From assembly GCF_017068395.1 (NCBI RefSeq), contig NZ_CP070619.1, positions 4,278,001 through 4,342,000 on the forward strand: 64,000 bases of DNA, written 5' to 3'. Below, in pieces: positions 12,935 through 19,963 of this stretch. The notes under the pieces were generated by a model. The model did not search any database and was not told the origin of the DNA. It was given only the letters and a program-made list of their open reading frames with translations. Each line of letters begins with the position of its first letter. Within the stretch, counting starts at the first letter, position 1. The DNA is from Rhodococcus pseudokoreensis. Its GTDB lineage: Bacteria > Actinomycetota > Actinomycetes > Mycobacteriales > Mycobacteriaceae. The position numbers were made by a program, and so were the translations under genes.

Positions 12935-13194
12935 AGACAAACATGGTCGCCCTGATGCCCAGCGAGGTCCACACTAGAGAGGAATTCATCGAGTTCATTC
13001 GCAATACCGCAGCGGAAGTGGCGGATAAACCGGAGAACTTCGAGAATCTCAGGACCCATGACTACCTCTTCGCAGCAGCGGCGTGGACTGTGGATATGGA
13101 CGGCTACTTCGGAAATTTGGGTCTGCCCATGCCGACAAATCAGAACTGGAACTTCATCGCCACAATTCTCGCCGCGGCGCTTCACTACGAATAG
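12931..13194 (+). CDS. DUF7660-like small protein
   Basis: An 87-residue protein starting at TTG 12931, overlapping the previous stop. The sequence T-R-E-E-F-I near residue 12, then AAWTVDMDGYFGNLG near residue 50 and a closing FIATILAAALHYE match my memory of the DUF7660 pattern (EEF..F, DMDGYY.N.G, final YE). Members are common among immunity-like gene clusters. An ATG five codons downstream (12943) is an alternative start. Function unproven. Confidence 0.65.
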   Translation: MKTNMVALMPSEVHTREEFIEFIRNTAAEVADKPENFENLRTHDYLFAAAAWTVDMDGYFGNLGLPMPTNQNWNFIATILAAALHYE

Positions 13195-13224
13195 GATGGA
13201 ATCCAAGGACTCAATGGATAACAA

Positions 13225-13467
13225 ATGAACGACGAGATCATCGACGAATTCCTGAAGGTCGAATGCGACAGCGCGACGCGCAATCTGCTCCTCGGAATTA
13301 TCGACGATAGTCCACTAAATTCCACCCGCACAGTGACACTGAATGCGTTCAATGTCCTTATCGATACACATCAGAAAGTAGTCGTTATTGAAGACGAACT
13401 CGATGCCGAAAAATCGACCGAACTGCCGCTGGCCCGGATGCGTGCAATTCTCACATCTGCGCACTGA
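13225..13467 (+). CDS. Small acidic protein of unknown function
   Basis: An 80-residue acidic protein with no recognised domain, starting at ATG 13225 with only a weak ribosome site (GGA 8 bases upstream). The last five codons and the stop lie inside the left arm of a 71-bp palindromic repeat (13453-13523), so the natural C-terminus may have been altered by the repeat. It belongs to the same small-gene island. Confidence 0.55.
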   Translation: MNDEIIDEFLKVECDSATRNLLLGIIDDSPLNSTRTVTLNAFNVLIDTHQKVVVIEDELDAEKSTELPLARMRAILTSAH

Positions 13468-13523
13468 TTGGCTACTTGCAGCAGCAATTGCGTGAGCGGA
13501 TGACTATTCGATGTGCGGATGTG
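13453..13523. repeat. 71-bp palindromic repeat, copy 1
   Basis: Runs from ACATCTGCGCAC to GTGCGGATGTG and aligns without gaps to copy 2 at 13905-13975 (54 of 71 bases identical by hand count). It covers the stop codon of the upstream small gene and the apparent start region of the next one. Its palindrome is less perfect than that of copy 2. Confidence 0.75.
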
Positions 13524-13889
13524 TCAAGATCACCTTTCGTGCACAGCCAATTCGAAATACCCACGTCGGATGAGTTAACAAATTTTCATCAGCTGACGTC
13601 CGAGCCATTGCCGGATGCGCCTGGCGGCTACGTCCTCCGTGCGGCAGCGAGTCGGGAAGATATCGAACTGGCCGTCGATCCGCTGGGCCGCTCCATCAGG
13701 CTGAGGCTTTCGGTCCTCTCACAGCTGGTCCTCGACGTCTTTCGCGAAGGAGCAACCACACTCCGATTCACCGAAACCGATGGTTCGCTGGTCGTTGCAA
13801 TTGAATTCGAGGCGCACGGAATCGCCGGGACCTTGCACATCGACATCGGTAGCACAATCAGCGTCAGGGACTCACTCTTCCTTCGGTGA
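13500..13889 (+). CDS. Hypothetical protein, start inside a repeat
   Basis: About 129 residues from ATG 13500; the frame extends back to TTG 13476, and GTG codons at 13521 and 13539 are other possible starts. The first eight codons from ATG 13500 are repeat-derived sequence, so the true start is probably later or the gene has lost its original 5' end. The body is a plausible alpha/beta protein with a C-terminal GIAGTLHIDIGSTISVRD strand region. No family recognised. It may be a truncated immunity-type gene. Confidence 0.45.
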   Translation: MTIRCADVSRSPFVHSQFEIPTSDELTNFHQLTSEPLPDAPGGYVLRAAASREDIELAVDPLGRSIRLRLSVLSQLVLDVFREGATTLRFTETDGSLVVAIEFEAHGIAGTLHIDIGSTISVRDSLFLR

Positions 13890-13904
13890 GGACACCGCAG
13901 CACG

Positions 13905-13975
13905 ACATCCGCGCACGGATTTGCCACCTGCGCACGCAATTGCGTGGGCTTCTGACCAATCGGTGCGCGGATGTG
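13905..13975. repeat. 71-bp palindromic repeat, copy 2
   Basis: An imperfect palindrome centred between 13939 and 13940. The core CACGCAATTGCGTG is perfect, and the outer arms ACATCCGCGCAC.GATT / AATC.GTGCGCGGATGT differ at one position. It lies between two gene ends and shares length and layout with copy 1. Likely a dispersed REP/MITE-like element of this genome. Confidence 0.75.
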
Positions 13976-14013
13976 CCCGGCGCACGCACAAACGGCGGCA
14001 AAAAACGCGCGCC

Positions 14014-14409
14014 TCACGCCTCCAGCAACCCCTTCAGCTTCTGGAGGTCGGCGGTGACGGCTGCGGCGTCCTGCGCGAATTCTTCGGCGCTCACGCCGTC
14101 GCGTCGGCGGATGGTGAAGAGGACTTCGCTGTGGTCGCCGTCGGGGATGACGCGCACGGGGTTGTAGACGATGTCGCCGCTGGGGAGGGTGACGTCGTGG
14201 TCGAGGATGCCGTAGTCGTTGGCGGGTGCGAAGGTCACCGCGACCTGGCCCATCGGGGAGTCGGCGAGCCAGCGGTCGCCGTCGCGGGTGATGGTGCTGC
14301 TGAGGCCGGCAGCCCAGGCGGGGAGGTTGGCGGGGTCGCTCGCGTAGGCGTACACGTCGGCGGCAGTCCGGGCGATGAACACACTGACATGGGTTGATTC
14401 GGTGGTCAT
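14014..14409 (-). CDS. SRPBCC-family (polyketide cyclase-like) protein
   Basis: A 131-residue START-type fold protein of the SRPBCC superfamily, which binds small hydrophobic ligands. The sequence opens with a strand, then TAADVYAYASDPANLPAWA, the helix and W motif typical of the family, and ends with a long helix (AAAVTADLQKLKGLLEA). The ATG at 14409 fits the fold; ATG 14421 would add four residues. It is divergent from a glyoxalase-like gene, sharing the short control region between them. Ligand and pathway cannot be told. Confidence 0.8.
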   Translation of the reverse strand: MTTESTHVSVFIARTAADVYAYASDPANLPAWAAGLSSTITRDGDRWLADSPMGQVAVTFAPANDYGILDHDVTLPSGDIVYNPVRVIPDGDHSEVLFTIRRRDGVSAEEFAQDAAAVTADLQKLKGLLEA

Positions 14410-14523
14410 GGCTCCCAGCATGGCCGCTGCACGACCCGGGTGATTGAAGAAATCGGACCCGCGTGGCGCCAGATGTCCGAAACCTTCAATGCGGGTCCGT
14501 CCCAGATCGTTAGCGTTCTGGAC

Positions 14524-14919
14524 ATGACCGCAACATTCAGTGCCATCGAACTGGTCGTCCGCGACCTGCCCGCGTCGCTCGCGTTCTACCGGCGGCTCGG
14601 ACTCGACATTCCGGCCGACGCCGATCAGGCGCCGCACGTCGAATTCGAACTTCCAGGTGGGGTTCGCCTGCTGTGGGACACGATCGAGACCATCCGCTCG
14701 TTCACTCCCGACTGGACCGAACCTGCCGGAGGGCATCGCATCGCGCTCGCCTTCGACTGCGGGACCGCTGCCGGCGTCGACAGCCTCTTCGACGAGATCA
14801 CGGGCGACGGCTACAACGGCAAGAAGAAGCCGTGGGACGCACCGTGGGGGCAGCGCTACGCCACCGTCGACGACCCCGACGGCAACTCCGTCGATCTCTT
14901 CGCCGCGCTCACGCCGTGA
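14524..14919 (+). CDS. Glyoxalase/bleomycin-resistance (VOC) family protein
   Basis: A 131-residue single-subunit vicinal-oxygen-chelate protein with two beta-alpha-beta-beta-beta modules. The first module begins at AIELVVRDLPASLAFYRRLGLD and the second ends with RYATVDDPDGNSVDLFA, both family hallmarks. ATG 14524 is chosen because it starts directly on the fold; no ribosome site is seen, so the mRNA may be leaderless. Its 3' end overlaps the convergent AraC-type gene by 11 bases. Members include lactoylglutathione lyase-like enzymes and antibiotic-binding proteins; the metal ligands are not clear enough to choose. Confidence 0.85.
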   Translation: MTATFSAIELVVRDLPASLAFYRRLGLDIPADADQAPHVEFELPGGVRLLWDTIETIRSFTPDWTEPAGGHRIALAFDCGTAAGVDSLFDEITGDGYNGKKKPWDAPWGQRYATVDDPDGNSVDLFAALTP

Positions 14920-15592
14920 CCAGCTGACCGAAGGTGCGGCCCGTCAAGTCCTGGGCCTCCCGGATCAGGTGGGCCTGGTCGGCGAACCCGGCCATGCCGG
15001 CTGCCTGCGCAGCGGGAACGGCCGACCCCGCCAGCCCGACCGCCGACTGCAACCGCAGGATCCGGGCCAGCATCTTCGGCCCGTAACCGAACTGCCGTCG
15101 GCACAAACGGTGCAGTTGGCGCTCGCCGACACCGATCCCGTCCGCGACGTCGCGGACGGACGCCTGCTGCTCCAGAAGTCGCACCACCGCGGGGATTCTG
15201 CCGTCCGGCGGCAGCCCGAGGAGCCTGCGTGACCGCGCGAACTCCTCGAGCGCCCGGCCGGGGTCGGCGGCGTCGGCGATCCTGCCGAGGAATTCTGCGG
15301 TGACGCGGTCGCTCAGCACGTCCGCGAGCGGCACCCGCTGATTGATCAACTCCTCGGCCGGGGTTCCGAGGAGGTCGGGCAGAGTGCCCGGGGAACAACG
15401 CAATCCGACGTAGCGGTCGCCCTCCCGGCTGCGAGTGAGATACGGGCGGGAATCGGGGCCGGCCACGACGACGTCGCCGTTCATCCAGATGAGGTCCATG
15501 CAGCCGTCGGGCAGGATCGCGGCTTCACCGCCGGCCGCGGTCTTCTGCCACACGACGGCGCCGGGGAACACCGACCGCCGCTCCGTGTACAT
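14909..15592 (-). CDS. AraC-family transcriptional regulator
   Basis: A 227-residue regulator. The N-terminal part has the ILPDGCMDLIW motif seen in AraC proteins with a small cupin-like sensor (DUF6597 type), and the C-terminal 100 residues carry two helix-turn-helix units (VRDVADGIGVGERQLHRLCRRQFGYGPK and the later MAGFADQAHLIREAQDLTG). It is a probable one-component regulator of nearby genes; the convergent VOC protein is a candidate target, by position only. Confidence 0.85.
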   Translation of the reverse strand: MYTERRSVFPGAVVWQKTAAGGEAAILPDGCMDLIWMNGDVVVAGPDSRPYLTRSREGDRYVGLRCSPGTLPDLLGTPAEELINQRVPLADVLSDRVTAEFLGRIADAADPGRALEEFARSRRLLGLPPDGRIPAVVRLLEQQASVRDVADGIGVGERQLHRLCRRQFGYGPKMLARILRLQSAVGLAGSAVPAAQAAGMAGFADQAHLIREAQDLTGRTFGQLVTA

Positions 15593-15638
15593 GACCCCAT
15601 GCTAGGCAGCCACTACGACACTCTGCAGGGATGCGAGG

Positions 15639-16100
15639 TCAGGTTTTCGGCTCGCCGACGTGCAGATCGGGCTCCCAGTCGTAGACGACGGCGGTGCGCA
15701 GCAGGATGTCCTGCAGGGACCGGCGCCTGCCGTCGACCGCCGCCCACAGCAACCCGAACCCGAACATCACGCACAGCAACGCCCGGAGAAGGGCGCGGAG
15801 CCAGCCGATCAGTTCACCGTTGCGGCTGACCACCCGCAGCCCCATGGTCACGGCGCCGACGGTGCGGCCGCTCACGGCCCAGCACGCCGTCAGGTACAGC
15901 ACCGACACGCCGATGAACATGCTGACGGAGAGCAGCGCACTGGCGTCGGGAAACGTGAACTCCTGCGGGGAGAACAGCAGCCGCACGAACAGTGCGCCCA
16001 CGTAGATGCCGCCCATCACGGCCATGACGATCGCCAGATCGATGCTGCTGGCCAGACCCCGGGTGACGATCCCGGCCGCACGATGCGCGGGCGCGCTCAT
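15639..16100 (-). CDS. RDD-family membrane protein
   Basis: A 153-residue inner-membrane protein with three to four hydrophobic segments and the start GIVTRGLASSIDLAIV, the position where RDD proteins have their Arg-Asp motif. The segment GAVTMGLRVVSRNGE and the final DILLRTAVVYDW also follow the family. Its ATG overlaps the stop of the upstream repeat protein by 4 bases, so the two are probably made together. Function in this family is poorly known; transport roles have been proposed for some members. Confidence 0.82.
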   Translation of the reverse strand: MSAPAHRAAGIVTRGLASSIDLAIVMAVMGGIYVGALFVRLLFSPQEFTFPDASALLSVSMFIGVSVLYLTACWAVSGRTVGAVTMGLRVVSRNGELIGWLRALLRALLCVMFGFGLLWAAVDGRRRSLQDILLRTAVVYDWEPDLHVGEPKT

Positions 16101-16750
16101 GCATCGTCCGGTTCGTGCCCGCGCCCGAACAACTTGCCCACGAACCCGGCGACGGCGTCGTCGGCCTGCATGCCCTGGGTGCGCACCCCGCGGACCGCCT
16201 CGTTCGACATCGAGTCGGTCGATTCACGGATGATGCGCGGGAGGTCGACGCCCTCGATCACGGTGTCGGCGAGCACCACCAGGTCGACCCGTCCGATGAC
16301 GGAATCCACGTCGACGCGGTCGACGATCGCATCCACGTCGATCCGCGCGGCGACGGCGTCGATGTCCACGCGATCGAGGATCAGCGGAATGTCGACCCGG
16401 GCGGCGATCGCGTCCACGTCCACCCGGTCGATGATCCGCTGGATGTCGATGCCCTCGGCGACGACGTCGAGGTCGACGTGATCACGCACGATCGCGGTGA
16501 GGTCCACCTCCTGAAGAGCGACCTGCACGACCTTCCGCAGCACCGCGTGCAGCACCCGATCCGCAAGTTCGTCGGCGCCGCGAAGTGTCTCGGTGCCACG
16601 TTCCTCGAGGGTGACGAGTACCGGGTCGACTCCCGGCAGGCGTCGCGCCGTGTCGATCCCGAATCCGATCACGCGCTGCAACGCACCGGCTGCGGTCGCG
16701 GCGGCGCCGGCCGCGAGGCGCAGCGGATCGGGGGCTCTCCTGCCGTCCAT
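16097..16750 (-). CDS. Protein built of 9-residue VD-repeats
   Basis: A 217-residue protein starting at ATG 16750. Residues about 82-170 are a tandem run of a 9-residue unit [VI]-D-[VIL]-x-x-[IV]-x-x-R/D, with seven or more copies in exact phase (VDVDAIAAR, VDIPLILDR, VDIDAVAAR, IDVDAIVDR and so on). Such short, regular hydrophobic/Asp spacing suggests a solenoid or an extended amphipathic structure. The flanks are an Ala-rich N-terminal helix and a charged C-terminus. It overlaps the RDD membrane protein by 4 bases, which suggests a complex at the membrane. No named family is recognised. Confidence 0.75.
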   Translation of the reverse strand: MDGRRAPDPLRLAAGAAATAAGALQRVIGFGIDTARRLPGVDPVLVTLEERGTETLRGADELADRVLHAVLRKVVQVALQEVDLTAIVRDHVDLDVVAEGIDIQRIIDRVDVDAIAARVDIPLILDRVDIDAVAARIDVDAIVDRVDVDSVIGRVDLVVLADTVIEGVDLPRIIRESTDSMSNEAVRGVRTQGMQADDAVAGFVGKLFGRGHEPDDA

Positions 16751-16804
16751 ATTCGCTATCCAAGCCGGTCGACGCCGGGGCCGCACGGGTTCTCGCGAAC
16801 TGGG

Positions 16805-17200
16805 TCACCCGCGAGGAGCGCCGGGGCCGTGCACGATTCGCGGGGCAGGCTTTCCGGTCGCCCGCTGAGGGGCCCAGCCGGCGAGTTCGGTGAGCATCTC
16901 GGCGACCCGATCCGAACACCGTGCGGGATCCGGGGCCGGTCCCAACCCGAGTGCCTCGACCACCAGAACGTTTCCCTGCGAGAGTCCGTGGACTCCGAGC
17001 GACCACCCGAAGTGGCGGTTCCAGGCCAGGACGGCCTTCCGGCCACGGTAATAGGGGATCTCGCTGGAAAGGGTCACGACCACGTCGAACGCCGGGGTGA
17101 ACCACCAGTCGACCGACAGGGCGTCCACCATCGTCGCGACGGAACCGACGTACTCACCGACATTCGCCGAGCTGGTGGCCCGGACCTGGCTGATGCTCAT
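16805..17200 (-). CDS. DUF6292-like protein
   Basis: A 131-residue protein resembling the DUF6292 pattern: VGEYVGSVATMVDAL at the N-terminus, a strand pair, then AVLAWNRHFGWSLGVH, and a C-terminal segment PARCSDRVAEMLTEL. Its ATG begins immediately after the TAG of the upstream reading frame, suggesting coupled translation. The following repeat-protein gene starts 54 bases on. The function of the family is unknown; members are frequent in actinobacterial accessory regions. Confidence 0.65.
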   Translation of the reverse strand: MSISQVRATSSANVGEYVGSVATMVDALSVDWWFTPAFDVVVTLSSEIPYYRGRKAVLAWNRHFGWSLGVHGLSQGNVLVVEALGLGPAPDPARCSDRVAEMLTELAGWAPQRATGKPAPRIVHGPGAPRG

Positions 17201-17452
17201 CTACAACCCACTCTCGACGTTCGCAGTAACCGAGCGGAAGAAGCCGGACGGCAGGTTCACACTCGAGTCATTCGTCACGAACCGCCGAGGGGACGGGTTC
17301 CGGTCCGGAAGGGCCGGAGGTTCGCGACGAGGCTTCCACTTCATCGTCGGGCCGCGCGGGCTGCCGAGGTAGGCACCCTGGGGTGGGGATGACACCACCC
17401 AGACCCGAAGAAGCACGTGGTGAGAGGTCGGCGTCTCGACGGGTGCGTACAT
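17201..17452 (-). CDS. Hypothetical protein coupled to DUF6292-like gene
   Basis: An 83-residue frame from ATG 17452 to a TAG that directly abuts the next gene's ATG. The frame stays open further upstream, to the tRNA-Leu terminator, with GTG 17482 as another start. The composition looks coding but no ribosome site or domain is recognised. The main support is the exact stop/start junction with a likely real gene. Confidence 0.45.
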   Translation of the reverse strand: MYAPVETPTSHHVLLRVWVVSSPPQGAYLGSPRGPTMKWKPRREPPALPDRNPSPRRFVTNDSSVNLPSGFFRSVTANVESGL

Positions 17453-17541
17453 GACCTGCGGACTGCCGGAGGGGATCGTCACGTACGTCAGCGTCGGCTG
17501 CGATCCGATCCGCGCCCAGTAGGCACTGATACCGCCGACGA

Positions 17542-17579
17542 AACGAGGCCACGAACTCCGTAGAGTTCGTGGCCTCGTT
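17542..17579. terminator. Terminator hairpin after tRNA-Leu
   Basis: A perfect 17-bp stem (17542-17558 with 17563-17579) around a CGTA loop, 24 bases past the 3' end of tRNA-Leu on the minus strand. It is followed there by TTCGTC rather than a long T-run. Confidence 0.75.
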
Positions 17580-17603
17580 GTCGCGATTCCGAAGAATCGC
17601 CTG

Positions 17604-17689
17604 TGGTGGGCGAAGGGGGACTTGAACCCCCACGTCCCGAAGGACACTGGCACCTGAAGCCAGCGCGTCTGCCATTCCGCCACTCGCCC
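17604..17689 (-). tRNA. tRNA-Leu (CAG)
   Basis: An 86-base type II tRNA with CCA encoded. The acceptor GGGCGAG pairs with TTCGCCC, the anticodon stem CTGGC/GCCAG encloses TTCAGGT (anticodon CAG), a long variable arm follows, and the T-loop is GTTCAAGTC. It marks the end of the fhaA-pknB locus, as leuT does in Mycobacterium. Confidence 0.96.
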
Positions 17690-17943
17690 GAGCGACCCGG
17701 AAACATTAACACGAGGTCGCCAAAAATCACGATTCGTACAGGTCAGGCCCCGAAACGGCGACAAAAACACCCGTCCAGGCAAAGACCGATATCATGCAAG
17801 GGCGTGGACCCGTGTCTTGGCTCGAGGCAATGACAGTACCGTGGGATACGCGTACGGCAGCGGCGCGACACGGACGTGTCTCGTCACAGCCACCGCGCAC
17901 GAGGACAGAAGGCCCGACCGACAGGCACCGTGAGGAGGTTCCG

Positions 17944-19242
17944 ATGGGGATAGTTCAACGTTTCGAGCGGAAGCTCCAGGGAGCCGTTGGCGACGCGTTC
18001 GCCCGGGTCTTCGGCGGCGGCGTGGTGCCGCAGGAGGTGGAGGCCGCGCTTCAGCAGGAGGCCTCCGACCGGATCCAGCAACTGGACGGTGGGCATCTGC
18101 TCGCGCCGAACAGCTATGTCATCGCCATCAACAACTCGGACCACGAAGAACTTGCCGCCGACCGCGAGTTGACGGTCAAGGCCTTCGCCCGACACCTCGA
18201 AGACTTCATTCGCGACCAGGGCTGGCAGACGTATGGTCCCATTCATGTCGCGTTCGAACCGTCGCCTTCACTGCACACCGGGCAGTTCCGCACCCGGGGT
18301 TCGGTGGATCCGGACGCAGGCCGCCAGGGTGCGGCCACGCCGGGGCGACCCGAACCGCCACGCGGTCCCGCACCGCGACCACAGGCACCGTTTGTACCCG
18401 TCACGTCGAATCCAGGAGCTGGCCCCATGACGCAGAACTCAGGCTACGACCCCAGCCGCGAACCAGCGGGCAACCGCAATCCCGACCAGCAGTACGCGCG
18501 CAACGGTCATGCCCATGCAGGTCAGGACCAGCGGTACCCGCAGGGCTACCAGAACGGTTACGACCGCGGCGGCTACCAGCAGGGCGGCTACGACCAGCAG
18601 CAGTACCCCGACGACCAGCGCGGCGCGTACCCCCAGGATCAGGCCTACGGTCAGGCGTACGACCAGGGCGCGCAGGCTCCCGGCTACGAGCAGCCCGCGG
18701 ACGCCGGCTACGACTACCAGCAGGGCGGCTACCAGCAGGACTACCAGGGCGGCTACGACCAGCAGGCTCCCGCGCGCCACCCGGACGGTTCCTACGCCGA
18801 CGCCGGCTACCAGCAGGCGCAGGGCTACGACCAGGGTTACGACCGCGGCGGCTACCAGCAGGGCGGCTACGACCAGCAGCAGTACGACCAGCAGGGCTAC
18901 GCCGACTACGACCAGGGCGGCTACGGCCAGCAGGCCTACGCACCGGACGGGCACACGTTCACGGCGACTCTGCAGCTCGAGGACGGCAGCGGACGCCACT
19001 TCCAGCTGCGCGAGGGCAACAACATCATCGGCCGCGGCCAGGAGGCGCAGTTCCGCCTGCCCGACACCGGTGTGTCGCGCCGCCACATCGACATTCGCTG
19101 GGACGGTCAGGTCGCGATGCTGTCCGACCTGGGTTCCACCAACGGCACCACCGTCAACGGTGCGCCGGTGCAGGACTGGCAGCTGGCCGACGGAGACATC
19201 ATCCGGGCCGGTCATTCGGAGATCCTGGTCCGAATCCTCTGA
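17944..19242 (+). CDS. fhaA: FHA-domain protein FhaA
   Basis: A 432-residue cytoplasmic protein starting at ATG 17944 with GAGGAGG upstream. Residues 1 to about 120 are the DUF3662 domain (GIVQRFERKLQGAVGDAFARVF...), a long Gly/Tyr/Gln-rich linker of about 190 residues follows, and residues 338-432 form an FHA phosphothreonine-binding domain with GRG, SRRHIDI and LGSTNGTTVNG signatures. In mycobacteria FhaA binds phosphorylated MviN/MurJ and is a PknB substrate, restraining peptidoglycan synthesis. It is the first gene of the plus-strand kinase locus, followed after 256 bases by fhaB. The linker carries internal duplications of YDRGGYQQGGYDQQQY. Confidence 0.95.
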   Translation: MGIVQRFERKLQGAVGDAFARVFGGGVVPQEVEAALQQEASDRIQQLDGGHLLAPNSYVIAINNSDHEELAADRELTVKAFARHLEDFIRDQGWQTYGPIHVAFEPSPSLHTGQFRTRGSVDPDAGRQGAATPGRPEPPRGPAPRPQAPFVPVTSNPGAGPMTQNSGYDPSREPAGNRNPDQQYARNGHAHAGQDQRYPQGYQNGYDRGGYQQGGYDQQQYPDDQRGAYPQDQAYGQAYDQGAQAPGYEQPADAGYDYQQGGYQQDYQGGYDQQAPARHPDGSYADAGYQQAQGYDQGYDRGGYQQGGYDQQQYDQQGYADYDQGGYGQQAYAPDGHTFTATLQLEDGSGRHFQLREGNNIIGRGQEAQFRLPDTGVSRRHIDIRWDGQVAMLSDLGSTNGTTVNGAPVQDWQLADGDIIRAGHSEILVRIL

Positions 19243-19432
19243 GGCCCCACCGAGTTGGGACCCCGAGGACACAGCGCCGATACCCGAACCCGAACTCCCT
19301 CGCCGAGACACAACCGAGACGGCTTCGATACTGGACCGACATCGCGTCGGAGCCCGTGTCGGACGTAACACGGTGGGGACTCCGTATCGTTGTGGGCTGT
19401 CCGTATCCTGATCGCAGGGTGCGGGTTGCCCC

Positions 19433-19438
19433 TATGAT
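19433..19438 (+). promoter_or_regulatory. Possible -10 element before fhaB
   Basis: TATGAT lies 60 bases upstream of the fhaB start in the 256-base gap after fhaA. The matching -35 (TGATCG at 19409-19414, 18-base spacer) is weak. It could drive the fhaB-pknB operon. Confidence 0.35.
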
Positions 19439-19498
19439 GCTGCGAGAAAAAGACGCCGGAATCTCGACTGTTCCGGCCACAGAAGGAGGTGGACTGCC

Positions 19499-19963
19499 GT
19501 GCAAGGTTTGATTCTGCAACTCACACGAGCAGGTTTCCTGCTTCTGCTGTGGCTGTTCGTCTGGACCGTCCTGCGGGCGTTGCGAGGCGACATCTACGCC
19601 GGCTCCGGCGTACGTGTGCCGCCCCGATATTCGCGCAGCGGCAATGTTCTGCCGTCGCTGGGCAAGACGAAGACGGCCAAGTATCTGGTGGTGACGCAGG
19701 GCGGCCTCGCCGGCACGCGCATCACGCTCAGCACCCAGCCCGTCCTCATCGGCCGGGCCGACGACTCCACGCTCGTCCTCACCGACGACTACGCGTCCAC
19801 CCGCCACGCTCGGCTCTCCCCGCGGGGCGCCGACTGGTACGTCGAAGACCTCGGCTCGACCAACGGCACGTATCTGGACCGCGCCAAGGTCACCACATCT
19901 GTCCGCGTGCCGCTCGGTACCCCCGTACGGGTCGGCAAAACGGTAATCGAGTTGCGCCCGTGA
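19499..19963 (+). CDS. fhaB: FHA-domain protein FhaB (FipA)
   Basis: A 154-residue protein with an N-terminal transmembrane helix (residues about 7-27) and a C-terminal FHA domain (IGRADDSTLVLTDDYASTRHARL, then DLGSTNGTYLDR). GTG 19499 is supported by AAGGAGGT 8 bases upstream. In mycobacteria FipA links FtsZ and FtsQ through PknA-dependent phosphorylation. Its stop overlaps the pstP GTG (GTGA), so the phosphatase is coupled to it. Confidence 0.94.
   Translation: MQGLILQLTRAGFLLLLWLFVWTVLRALRGDIYAGSGVRVPPRYSRSGNVLPSLGKTKTAKYLVVTQGGLAGTRITLSTQPVLIGRADDSTLVLTDDYASTRHARLSPRGADWYVEDLGSTNGTYLDRAKVTTSVRVPLGTPVRVGKTVIELRP

Noticed and set aside
17453..17782. A long frame running through tRNA-Leu and its terminator upstream of the DUF6292-like gene
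   Set aside because: The part over the tRNA reads tRNA sequence as protein; only the portion after the terminator could be coding.
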